A stretch of DNA of 64,000 nt from Castor canadensis. Taxonomy: Eukaryota; Chordata; Mammalia; Rodentia; Castoridae. The position numbers were made by a program, and so were the translations under genes. The notes under the pieces were generated by a model. The model was not told the DNA's origin and did not search any database. It saw nothing but the letters and a program-made list of their open reading frames with translations. The stretch covers positions 151,357,973 through 151,421,972 of the forward strand of contig NC_133389.1 of the NCBI RefSeq assembly GCF_047511655.1. The letters run 5' to 3'. Shown here piece after piece: positions 12,051 through 36,400 of this stretch (position 1 is its first letter; every line of letters begins with the position of its first letter).

Positions 12051-12127
12051 TCTTTTCTTTTCTTACCTGAACATAATGTTATATTTTGACCTAGGTTACA
12101 ACTCTACTCTTCTAATTTTTGCCAACA

Positions 12128-23885
<11,758 letters not shown>

Positions 23886-24140
23886 TGCTACTTTCCACAT
23901 GTACGACACTATATTTATTAATTACTAAGCTGTAAATGTTTTGCACTTTTTTTGGATGGAAAGAAGGGAAAATAGAAGTCAGAGCACTTTAATTATTTTA
24001 TGAATTAAATATCTGGCTTTGCAATACCAGCTACTATTAGACGTTTACAAATGTGGTATTATTTTTGTTGTACTTTTGATAAAATGAAAAAGTATAACTT
24101 AATATTTAAAAGTTAATAAAAAGTCCTTCTCCAAGCCATC
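23886..24140 (+). other. CASP8: CASP8 3' UTR with AATAAA
   Basis: AATAAA lies at 24115-24120 after 'cttaatatttaaaagtt', like the human 3' end as I remember it. Cleavage is expected near 24140. Confidence 0.6.
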
Positions 24141-24199
24141 CACCACACTACTCCTGTCTCTGTCTCTGTCTTTCCCTGTTTTTCTTTCTGTGAGGAACT

Positions 24200-24292
24200 C
24201 ATTCTAAATCTTTAGGAATCAAGTTTAAACTCAGGCCCTCAACCCTTGCTAGGCAGGTGCTGTACCACTTGAGCAACTCTGCCAGCCCCCAC
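24200..24292 (-). mobile_element. ID-like SINE half, reversed
   Basis: It reads 'aagtttaaactcaggccctc' through 'gagcaactctgccagccc'. Confidence 0.7.
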
Positions 24293-24829
24293 AGTTGTAT
24301 TGTTGACATTTGTTGTTAACATTTTAAAATTGAGAACTACCACATAAAACTCACAGTATTTTTTTCACAATTTTTTTTTTGTGTGAAAAATCAGCATGTC
24401 CAACAACATTGACTCCATGCAGCTGAACTGTAACAACTGGATGAGTCTGGGAAGTGCCTTCATCAATGGAGTGTGACTGAGTTCATCAGTCCCCTCTCCA
24501 GCTCCATCTCCATACAATCTGCTGTAATGAGGCTTCATTAGAAGCCTCTGTGCTGTGTGATTTTTCTTTAAGTCCAAACCACTTCATTTGATTATGTTGC
24601 CTGCCCTGTGGGCATTTGAATTCTGGTGATAGTTAAGAGAAGGGAGCAAGAATCATCAGACACTTTCCAAATTCATAGATTAGGGAACATCATTGGAAGG
24701 TGGAGGAATGTGGACTCAATATATGAGAGAAAAAGGTTGTGGCAGCAAATCAATAAATTATCTGTCTTGCTAGCTAAACGCTCCAAGGGACAGCTCAAAA
24801 TACAGTCTATTCAACAGGAAGAAGGCCTT

Positions 24830-25144
24830 CAAACAAGTCTCTTTTTAATAAAATCTATAAAAGTGGAAGAGACATACTACACAACCTAGAGCATACCAAG
24901 CTTCAGACACAGAGAACATCAGTTTTCAGTGAGAGTCATGATAAGGTATACAATTGACATAAGAATTCAATTATTCCCAGCCACTCAGAAAAAAAAAAAA
25001 GCAAACTGTGAAAAGACAAAAATAGAGTCAGAGAAACCTAAGAAAACATATCACATGCATTTCTCAAGACAACTTCTCAGGAGTTCCCTGGAACTACAGG
25101 AATAGTGTCCCTACCCGCTTCAGCTATGGAGAACAACTTTTTGT
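24830..25144 (-). other. FLACC1: Possible FLACC1 3' UTR
   Basis: Downstream of the FLACC1 stop on the minus strand, the first usable poly(A) signal I see is ATTAAA (plus-strand tttaat at 24844-24849). The exact 3' end is uncertain. Confidence 0.35.
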
Positions 25145-25277
25145 TTATGATACTTGTCTTTTGTCACTGTCATCTTCTATAAAGTCAGATTCATATTCAT
25201 ACACATAAGTAGTAACAGAGGTCGACCTTTCAGATCTTCCTTCATAAAGTTCTTCATTCTTGGCAATTATCCTTTGC
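25145..25277 (-). CDS. FLACC1: FLACC1 last coding exon
   Basis: Acceptor tttatag|gca. It encodes the C-terminal 43 residues (QRIIAKNEELYEGRSERSTS to DDSDKRQVS) and ends at TAA (plus 25145-25147). The tail past KNEE is acidic and has diverged from human. Confidence 0.9.
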
Positions 25278-28200
25278 CTATAAAGACAAAGGAAAGAGCT
25301 ATCACAATAGACTTGAGGCATGCTAGAATAGGGGAAGTTCGGGACTCATGTAGGTTGGCCAGGGACCGCCTGTGCCCCTTTGCCCTCACTGATCATTGGA
25401 TAAGAATCACCTAGTTCCTCCCTTCCCATAGACTAGCGTAAGTTTTTTTTCTTTATTCATTTATTCATATGTGTAGCATAAGGTTTAAAAGTACCTGAGA
25501 AAGAGAAGTTCGCTCTCTCTCTGCTTGCAGACTGCACTTGGGCCCCACCATGCTCCCTTTGTTTTTCCCTTCCCTAATTTTTAATAGACTCTATTTATAC
25601 CATGTGTCCTGCATGGATTCTTCCCTGTGGGACAAAGAATTTGGAGGTCTTCTGATCACAGACTGAATGGCACTATTCACAGGTTCAAAGGGTAGATAGA
25701 GGTACAGGGTATTTTGTGGGGTGTAAGAGGGGGAGCGAAATGTAGCTTTCTTCCTTTCAGAGGGAGCAGTCTCTCAATATTTGCAGTAGGTTTGAATTTG
25801 GTAAGATATAGTAGTTGGATGACCACATTCCCATATTAGGAAAATTTCTACTGAGTCATAGCAATGAGTAACTTCCCTTTTGTAAAGTGTTGACCAACTT
25901 TTATTTTAATGCTTTAGGATGAACCTTCAGGTGATAGTATAATTTCTGATCTGAAGTTGGTTTCTGCAGGAACCAGAAGCAGTTATATCTGAAGGTAAAC
26001 CACTAATATTAAAATCACTAACTCTCAGGGAAAATAGTTGAAAAACAACCCTCAGTCACAGGGCTGAACAAACTGAGAGATTCAAAAGATAAATTTCCTG
26101 CATCATTTTGCATAGAAACAGAGGCACAGGAAAGGGAGAGAAGTCTAGACACATCCCATATGAACGGTACACCTCAAGTGACACCTTGGTCACTGTCCAC
26201 CTCTGTCTGACCTTAGGCAGGTAACTGTGCATCCAGGATGAGTGACATTACTCTGTCCAGAATGTACAGGTACCTTTACATCAGTAAGAAGTATCTGGTT
26301 TATCTTCTTAACTTATTCCTCACCCAACACCCTCCCATTTCTAAAGGTTACTCAGCCATATCATTTTGAGCAGCAGCAATCATACCTACCTTAATTGAAT
26401 ATTTTCTTCAGTCAGGATCTGTATGGTGTTCTTATACTTTTCTTCAGTTTCAGCAATCTTGGACTGGAGCATTTTCTCCAGATTTCCTACCGTCGCTTTC
26501 TGAAAGACATAAATTTTAATAGCTGTCTTCCCCAGAGCCATCCCAGGGCAGAGCTATATGACAGAACAGCACAGAGACCTGGATTCCTCCCCATCCACCA
26601 CCCAACTAGGACTTACCTCTTTCTGGAGTTCCATTTGGGTTTGATAAAGGGTTGTGTTAAGTGACTCCAGAATAATGGCTTGTGCATGCAACTCTTCCTC
26701 TATGATCTGCACAAGAAGAAATGGTCTCAGGGCTTCATGCCAATCTCTCCCTGTTTATTCTCTCCTCCAGGGAGCCTGGACTAGAATGCTGTGCACCAAG
26801 TTTAGCTACTCTTTCTTTTGTACCACTCACAGTCAACCAGTCACCACACACTGTAAATTCTGTCCCTCTCTGTCTTGTCCATCTATATCTTGCATGTCAG
26901 CCTCATTGCTGCTGCTGCTGCAGAGCCAGCCCGCATCAGAGCTCAAATGGATGGTCACAATTGCTATCAACCATTTAATCATTAAAGTCCCTGTTAAATA
27001 CTTACTACTGACTTCAACTATGATACTGGAAAAGCTGAAATTCTAGACTGTAAAAATATTAATGGTTTCTGGAGATTGGGAGGGGAAAGGAGGATGAATA
27101 GGGGGAACAGAGGGCATTTTTAAGGCAGTTATATATAACATTATGCACGAAATGTGCAACATACCAAGAGTCAAACCTAATATAAACCTGAACTTCAGTT
27201 AATAAAATGCATCAATACTGCCTGGTCAATTGTAACTAACATATCATCCTAATGCAAGACATTAACAATAGGGCTTTCAGAAGACATTGGGACAAGAGGC
27301 TCCTGCAGCCACATATGTGAGTCTCACTTCCCCTTACCTGAACTGCTTCCTGGAGGCCATGGACATTAGCCCTAGGTGACTGTGAGAATGGTTCTGAGGC
27401 CCCTCAGAAGCAGGCACCCTTGATGCTGCCCTCTAAACATCCTGGGATTCCTACTGATAGCCCCTGAGTGAACCCAATTCCAAGGCTGGCATGGGGTACC
27501 GTGTGAGTGTAAGACTCTAGTTAAAACTAGGAGCCTCAACTGCTGGCCCTAAGTCACCCTTTCTCATCTGTTTTGCTGCTCCTTGTATACACCAGGTCCT
27601 TTCACTATGTCACCAACTTTGCTCATGATTTCCCCTCAAGTTGAAACTCCATGTCTACCCTCTCTATGTTCTGAGTTTCAGAAACACTGGTCATCTGTCC
27701 AAACCAGCCAAATGCTATATTGAATCCCTTCCAATCTCTCACATGGATCCACCCTCAATAGGACTAAAGGTTCTTTCCTCTGAAGGAATTATATTGTACT
27801 TATATCTCATCATAAACATACACATTTCTCCCTATCTATCATCTTTGTAGTATCTTGAAACCAGAATTGAGTAGGTACCATATGCATTCTAATAGGCATT
27901 AAAGAGGCTTAAAGGTGAACCAGATGGGTGTCTCTCTCCAAGTGTCAACCCCACTTAACTCTCCATGTCCTCAAAACTAGAGTCCTTTCCATGTAATGTG
28001 CAACCTTCTGAGTTGTATGAACTGGAGAAGTACCATCACGTACTATCATTTCATTGTGCAAAGCACTATACCAGGTCATTTTGCATTCTTTCATTCATTT
28101 ATTCGTTCAAAAAAGTCAAGTACTGTTTACTGAATGACTGTGACATGCCAGGCACTATATAGGAACTAAGGATTAGTAATATAGAAAACTGGCAAAAAGT

Positions 28201-30159
28201 TCTTCTTTCATTGAATTTATTTGCTCAGATGATTATAAGTCTGTGTAGAAAAATAAAAACAGAGAAAGTGTTGGGGTAGGTAGCTGAGTCTTTAAATAGG
28301 GTGACTCCTGAGAATGTGGCATTTAAGTAAAGACCAAAATGAGGAAAGGAAATTAGCCATGTAGGTATCTGGGAAAGAGACTTCTAGGAACAGAGAATAT
28401 CTACAGCAAAGACCACAAGATAGGAGCATATGGCATCTTTAACCAACAGCAAGGAGGCCTCTCAGTAGAGTGATGGAGGTGAGAAATAGATGAGGTTGAG
28501 AAAAGAAAAGAGCAGATGGAACAACTTTTGGGCCAACACAGGACTAGGGGTAGTTCACAGTCCTACCTGCCAGTAGAACAAACCTCCAGTGGCATCTGCC
28601 TATTGTCTTAGCTACTGGGGAAATTGAGGCAGAAGAACAAACCTTCTAATGCAGAAGCTGGGGAGAGCATCCAAAGGGCCCTGCTTCAGCAGTGAGGAAA
28701 ACCAAGCTCTACACTAATGAATGCTTTAATTCTGCAAGCAAAGCTCAAAAGCAAGACTTGAAAGAATCAAACTATTTCCAAGTGACTTAACTGCATCCTA
28801 GAACAAATTTCAAGAATACTTAAAGAAATATTAAAAACCTTCAGCATCCAACAAGGTAAACTTCACAATAGCCAGTATCTAATAAAAAACTACTAGACAG
28901 GCAAACAAGAAAATATGGCCACGCATGAAGAGAAAAATCAATTAATTGAAACAGACTCAAAAGTGACACAAATGATAAAAGTAGTAGACAAGTTCAATGA
29001 AGCAGTTATTGTAATATTTTAATAATAATATACAATATTTATATTTTAGTTCTACCTGACTCCAAAATACATCCTTTAGGGTAGGGTAGGATATCAGTCT
29101 GTTTGCCATTCAATAATTCTGATCCCACCTGGGCTCTAAGATACCATTCCCTTATAATGACTTTCTAATGACTAGTCTTTTCCACAGACATGTCCATTCT
29201 GGATCCAAATTAAATTCTCAGTGAAGAAGGAACCACAGGGCACTTTGTGGGTTTGAACAACTTCACTTCAGTGTGTCCCAGCAGAATAGAGTCCCTTGCA
29301 GAAAGGACTCTGTGCAGGGTACACCCAGAGGTTTTAAGGAGAGTCCTGGAGACAGTTTCATGGGGGTGGTTTGGAATTTTCAGGGCTCAAAGAGAAGAAT
29401 GTGACATCTTGTAATTCAAGTTCCTTCTGAGGTTTAAGCATGGCTAGAAATGGAAGTTTTTTAACATTGACAATCACACAATAGATTGCTGATATATGTG
29501 TTCAAATCTTTCTCTAAAAAAGGCACAGATGTTTTTGTTTTGTAGACAATTCCCAAATCCTTCTTGTCTTATTGAATCCAGCAAACTGAGCTTCAGGTAA
29601 TCAATTTTTAGTGTCCTAGAGAAAATGATCATAGATTCCATTTAATTGATATATTTGTGAGAAACCAATTCCACAGAAAAGAATGAAAAAGCTTACCTTT
29701 TTGGTCTTTCCCAGCTCCTGTATTTTCAAGGTGTCACTTTCATGCTGTTTCATGAGCTCCTAAAAACAATTTGGAAAAAGTCAGTGTTACGGTTCTAGAT
29801 CTTCTTTCAGAGAATTAAGAAAGCAAGTAGAGGATTCAGGAATGCAATATTCACCAAAGCTTAGACACTGATCTAACAACACACACATCATTAACTAATG
29901 GTGGCATTTTGAAGTTAAATAATGAAAATCTTATGTTCAGTCTTACCACTTTGACAAATATTGTACACCTTCATGAAAAACTTTCCTTAAGCCAGAATAC
30001 AGATTCAATACTGCTAAGAATTTAATTCTTAGGCTGGGGATTTGCAGTTCAGTGGTACAGCAAGTGATAGGGCACTTGCCTAGTGTGCATAAGGTCATGG
30101 ACTCGTTCTTCAGTACCAAAAAAAAAAAAGAAAGAGGAAAGGAAGAAAGGAAGGAAGGA

Positions 30160-30209
<50 letters not shown>

Positions 30210-33200
30210 AGAGACTTCAGTTTTCCACAGATCTTTATTTTCTTTCTTTTTTGTCAATATGGGATTTGAACTCATAGCCTCATACTTGCTAGACAGGCAC
30301 TATGCCACATGAGCCACTCCACCAGTCCAATCTTTTGTTTTCAAAATAGAGTCATAAATGCTAAAATTATAAAGCTTTTAAAAATAGAGTATCTTGATGA
30401 CCTTGCAGTAAGCAAAGATTTTATAAAGAGGACACAAAAAGTTTTTAATCGTAAAAGGAAAAGATTGATAATTGGCCTTTCACCAAAATGAAAAACTTCT
30501 GTCTGTTGAAAGACATAAATAAAAAAAGGAAAAGGCAAGCCATGGGCTGGATAAGAACATTTACAACATGTATATCTGACAAAGAATTTGTATCCACAAT
30601 ATATAAAGTACTACCACATATCAAGACTAAAAAGATGACTATTTTTTAAATGATAAAAGACTTAAACAGACATATTACAAAAGAAGATATTTCAGTGGCC
30701 TGATAAGTCCATGAAAAGCTGTTCATAATTAATCATCAGGGGAACTAAGTCACAATGAAATGCCACTTCATACCCATTGGAATTACCACCACACTGACAA
30801 TGATAATTGTTGTGGAAGATGTGAAGCAACCAGAATTCACATATTTTAAGATGCAAGAGTAAAATTATACAACTACTTAGGAAAATATCAATTTCTTATA
30901 AAGTGAAGCCTACATATGCCCTAGATCCTAGTAATAGCATTCCTAGGTATATAGCCAAGAAAAATAGGGCACATGTCAACAAAACGCTTAGTACAGGAAT
31001 GTTTATAGGGCTTTATTTATAAGCCAATATATGGAAACAACCTAAATCTCTAAAATTAGGAAAAGCATACTATTGAGCAATAAAAAAGGAAGAAATTATG
31101 GCTATGAAAGAAAAATGGATAAAGTTCATAGGCATCACGTTAAGGGAAAAGAAACCATACACAAAAGAGCATAACTAGTGGGGTGTGACCTATAATTCCA
31201 GCACTCAGGAGACTGAGGCAGGAGAATTGAGAGTTTGAGGTCAGTCTGGGCTACAGAGCAAGACCATCCTCAAAAAAACAACAACAAAAAAAAACCGCAA
31301 TTGTATGATTCTATTTTCATGAAGCTTAAAAACTGGTGAAACTAGCTTTACTGCCACTCGGTGCGTTTGAACTTGGCAGTGGGGCTGCTTCTCCCTCTCT
31401 TTGTACCGTATTCCCTGATGACTGCAGACCCACTTCTTTCTCATGACAGGCATTAAGGGATAGGGGCTGGAGGTGGTAGTGACATCTGCGTGCTTTTCTG
31501 TCACTCCATCTGAGGTGCAGCTATTTCACCTCCCCTTGGCCACCAGGGTTTTCAGTTTGAGGACAATGGTGACAGGGAGGATGAGGAAGCTGTGGACAAA
31601 GAGGACTCAAGAGGCCAAGATGGCAAGTCTGAAAGGAATGAGTAGCAAGGATGTAACTGGCAGTGAGGATGAATCAGAAGGTGAACAAGAAGACAGAAAC
31701 ATCTTAGCTTACAGGAAATCAGCTGACACCATGGAGGTGTGGTTTGTTGACAAAGAAAAAGAAAAATGTGGCTGACTATAGCAGAAAGCTCTAGAGAAAT
31801 TAAATCAACAAATAAAAAAAAGAAAAGACATGGGAGAACGTGAAACAAGAAAGATAATTGCTGAAGAAAAACACAAGAAATGACTTCAGAAAAAGAATGA
31901 ACAGGAAAGGAAAGAAAGGGAACAAAAATTAATAAAGAAATAGAGGAAAAAGCAGCAAAGGAACGGGAGAAAGAATATTTGAAAGTAAAAGAAAAAGAAA
32001 AACATCAAGACTGGCTAAAGAAAAAATGCCAATGAATGTGAGAAAGAGGAAGAAGAGGAAAAGAAACACAATGGCAACTGAATTGCAGGAGAGCAAGGAA
32101 ACAACAGAAAAAAGTTTAAGGAATGGTTGAATGGTTAGAAAATTCAAAAAGTAACTCTTGTTCAGATGCAAAGAGGAAAGTGGAAAACATAGGGGTTTTA
32201 CAGTGTCTATTCCGATGCAGAAACAGCCTCTTAGGATCCGGTTCCATGGAAACCTAGTCATAGCACTCTCCCAAAGCAGTTGAGGATCTTTCAAGAACAG
32301 AGAATAACAGACCTGTGACAAGTCAGCCACACAGGTTGTCATCTCTGGTAACTCACAAAGCCAGAAGCAACCTTCGCCTTGGATCTCAGTGCAAAATCTA
32401 GTATATGTGGGAAATAGCCTACTTTTATCTGGGGCTATTTAATTTTAAAATCAGAAATCACTTTTTTGCTGCTCAATTAGTATTTAACATTTGATGTGAT
32501 TATTGGCCACATCACCAACTTTTGCATTTGTATCTTGCATTCTCCTTAGAGTTAACTGAGGAAGATATTTTCTACATGTTGGTTTTTATAAGCCTTTCAA
32601 GGTTGATCTTGGCATATTGTTTTGCAGGATAACTGACTGAATGTGTAACAATTATGTTTGTATTTAGTTAGTATTATAACTATGGTATAATAGCAATAAA
32701 ACCAACAGTTTTTCTTGGGAAAAAAATCCAGTAAAACTAATTTATGGTGGTAGGAATCAAAAGAATGTGTAACAGGTCCTTAGAAGCTGCTTTTGCTGAA
32801 AACAAATTGACTTCTCACTGGGGCCCGTGAGTGTACAAAGGGTAGCTAAAAGCAGTATAAAACCTTGGCATCCCAGCTTCCATTTTGTACGTGTGTCCTC
32901 TGCTCTGAGACATTCTTTTCTGCAGTTCCTTTGCTGCCACCTAGGGCTCAAGAAGATAGGACTGGCAGATAAACATTCTGGGACAGGTGACCAAGCTACC
33001 CCTGGCGGGCAGCAATGACTATCTTAACCAATCCTGAGATAAAGAGCAACCAGACCACACCTGTAACTGGAACTGTTTATTAATTACACCCCTAACTCTT
33101 GCTCTGTTTAAGGCTAAAACATGTGCCTGTATGGGAAAGACAGACCGAAATGCTTGCCTGGCCTCTTTCTGAGATGTGCCTGTGCTGTGTTATCAAATCT

Positions 33201-33444
33201 CTTTCTCTGTCTTTACCATTACTAATCTTTTTATTTGATACATTAGGATGAGTGACTGGACCTTTCATGTGGAACCCCCTACAAGTGGTTGTCTGGGGGC
33301 AGGTTTGGAGGACATGGGGTTTAATAGGAAAGGAACATGAGAGCTTTCTGGCTTGATAAAATGTTCTAGATTTCTAGAGTATTGGTTACATGGCTGTATA
33401 CACTGTATAAATTATAACTCAAAAAGACAGAGAGGGAGGAAGGG

Positions 33445-33477
<33 letters not shown>

Positions 33478-36400
33478 GTTAGCATCTGGAGACATAATAG
33501 GAAGGAAAGGACATATACAGATCAAATTCCCTACTACCACAAGGAATTGCTACTTCTTATTCAGAGGACTTAGTCCTCTAAACCCCAGAAGGACAAACTG
33601 CAGAGCGTGTCTCTTCTGTCTCCTCATTGTTTTCTTCAGTAATAATAGTGAGCACTAGAAATGGGCTTATTAATGAAATTAACGTGATAGGTAGAAATGG
33701 ACACATAAATGAAATAGTCAAAATATACAAAATTCTATAAAAACACAAAAAGGGTAAAAAATCTAACACAGTTTGGATCCTGTGGCCTGTACACTTAGAG
33801 GTGGTGCATGAGACTTGCTCCCAGGATCTGCCGTCCTGCTTAGGAGCTTGTCTGGTTGCCTACTGCTGACTGTAAAGGTTGCAGAGCCTGCCCCTGTAAT
33901 GCCATCACATCTACTGTCAGTGAACCTCTTGCGCAGATAACAGCTCAGAGAGCTGGTGGTGTGAATGCCTGGGGCCGCCTGCTTCTGCATATTTGCTTAA
34001 TAACCTGAGACCAGCTTTCCTTCTAACATGGTCTCGGTAGTAGGGTCATGGGGAATTGGCTAGCAGTAGTAGTTAGCCCTCACCTACATTAACATTTAGG
34101 TAGCTACTGTCATTTACTGAGACTTAAGCATAATCAAATTTGCTTGGTTTAGTTTGCACCAAAGCCTGTCTCTTCAGATACACAAAGATATAAAAAGATA
34201 CAATTTTGGCAAAACTGAGAATTTCAGGTTTTGCATGTTTAGCATTCTGATATTTTCAGTTAATTACAATTTCAATTTGCAATTTCTTAACCCATGTAAA
34301 ACTATCTAGCTGTAAAGGGAAGCAAGACGGCTTGTTGGGCAAGGAGCAGTATGCCCACCAAGACAAAAAAGATCACCTCATTATCGAGGCACACCTGGGC
34401 ACTCAAATGTACTGCCTGGACCCCACATTCAACACTGACGAGCTTTGGGCTGAGTTACCTCCTTTTCACGGATGAAGTTCTCAAAGACAGCACAGTAGGA
34501 TGCATTTATTTTCCTCTTTTCTTCTTCTGATTCTATCTCAAACTTTTTTGCTATCCTATGTTCTGTGGAGTAAGAAAAAAATATATATATATGTGCCAAT
34601 GTGGGAAAAGAAACCAGAAAATCTGAAGATAAAAGCAGTTTCAGACTGGGTGACCTCAGGGTTCTTTTAGCCTGACACTCACCTAGAGATGCTTAAGGTG
34701 GGGTGAGCATGGTTCTTGCACTTAATTACATTAGTTGTATGGGATTAACTGCCAACATCTCTGGTTCTTTTGTGTGTTTATATTTTGGATCTGTTCACTT
34801 GTTATTTTGTCCACTTTCTCTACAAAAGTAACAACTGTGCTTTCTTGGATATTCTCATCTTAAAGTTCTTGTCTAGCCTGAATTTTCCAGGTGTAAAATT
34901 TATTCTGTTTTTAGCCTTGGGATAGAGGTAGGCTTACACTGCTTTCCTGGGTAAGGAGACTTGCCAGCAGAGCCCTAGTACCAAACAGAAAAGAGGAGGT
35001 GCAAGGTGCAAACACAAATTCCCTGAATGTCATGATTCTAGGGATGAGTAGGGAGCTTCTGGGCTGAAAGAGTAACTCTGGACTGATCTTCATGATGTGT
35101 AGCTACAGGTCTTTCAAAATGAGTGGTTCTGTACCAACAAATGAGTCACTTCAAATGAGTGGTTAGACTTTGGCAACATGGAGCACATATTGTATGCATA
35201 GCTAGAAGGTTGGGAGATGACCCAGGCTCTGGTTCTCCGGGATTTTAGACAAAGTCTCAAATAGGAGCAGCTCCCCATCCCAGGGTCTTCATGCTGTCCT
35301 GTGTGGGCCATAGTCCATCAGAAGGTGAGCTGATTTTCCCAGGACATCTCCACATGAAAGTTAGTAATTTGGCTTTAACAGACTGAATGTACAATGAACG
35401 CAGAATGAAGAAGTTTGTAGAGGACTGCTCCTACCTCAACTTAGGCTTGGGAACAATCTCTACAAATTCCTCTCTCCATTTTTTCATTTATGAAAAAGCT
35501 CAGTGGAGTGTGGGAGGTGCACCTATGGAGCACTTTGTATGATTCAAGCTCTGACCTAAATGTTGAAAATATTAAAAATATTTACCAAACATGGCTCCCT
35601 TTGGGGGGATGTGGAGGAATGGAGGATCTCAGTGTAATTGCCTGCGTTGCCTCCCACACATACACAATTAAGTATTTCAAATTCTAATTCAAGAAACATT
35701 GGAACTTTGGGGTCACCTGTATCTACATTCCTTTAGAAGTCCCAATACTTTTCCAGGCCATGGTGGGCAAACTTGGAACTAGTCAGTTTTGGAAGGTACA
35801 GGCATAGACTCCCATGGTTCAGTTGTCTGGACTTTTAAAAAGGTACAATCTTGTTGTCACTTTGGTTTTTTTTTTTTTTTAACTTTTGGCAGCACTGGGG
35901 TTTGAACTCGGGGCCTCATGCTTTGTAGGTAGGTGCTCTTACTGCTTGAGCCACTCTGTCAGCCCCTGACTGTTTTCTCCGTGACTCTTGGCACCTTGCA
36001 TTTGGGAGTTTTGGCACGTGGCTGTCACCCTTGGTAAATCCGAGGCTGCCTCCCTCAAGTCAGGACCCAGCTTAGTAGCTGCACTCTGATGCCCGTCATC
36101 GAAAGTCACAAGTTTCTGTAGTACTCACTTTGTTGGAGCAGGATCTTTTCCCGCTCCAACTTCTCATCCTTCTCCCATTCTGCCTTCCGCTTTGTCCATG
36201 TGTCTTCCATTTTGTCATAAATGCTGTCCTGTGGAGGCAGAAAGGCCATCAAGGAGAGGGTCCTAAATGGGAGACCTTGTAGAGGCAGTAAATGCACTTC
36301 AGGGGACCCCACTGTCAGCACAGCGTGGTGCCTGTGCTGCTCCCCTTACCCCAGCCCTCACTGAGGGGCCACTCCATGGATAACTTATGGAGAGTAAATT

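Larger units (their letters stand above)
4431..12094 (+). other. CASP8 intron before the start-codon exon
   Basis: It contains SINEs (4827-4915, 5596-5799, 8331-8450, 9634-9717, 10083-10168, 10808-10886), L1 remnants (7060-7440, about 8800-9090, 10300-10750) and an L2-like 3' end just before the exon (11885-12050). No other exon is supported. Confidence 0.5.
30340..33425 (+). mobile_element. Old L1, split by three later insertions
   Basis: L1 pieces lie at 30340-31170, 31295-31345, 32727-32765 and 33284-33425. Signature phrases appear in the right order: 'aatgaaatgccacttcatac', 'tgtttatagggctttattta', 'tggaaacaacctaaatctc', 'tgtatgattctattttcatg', then 'gtaaaactaatttatggtgg', 'agtggttgtctgggggcagg' and 'ggttacatggctgtatacac'. 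The interruptions are a B1, a CCDC34 retrocopy and an LTR, all younger than this L1. Confidence 0.75.

Noticed and set aside
29943-30275. 110-codon minus-strand open frame near FLACC1 exon 11
   Set aside because: It crosses the ID SINE and the GA tract and does not join FLACC1 in phase.
30052-30277. Arg/Glu-rich open frames at the GA tract
   Set aside because: They are translations of the (GA)n microsatellite.
31473-31775. 100-codon plus-strand open frame
   Set aside because: It is part of the CCDC34 processed copy and is not an independent gene.
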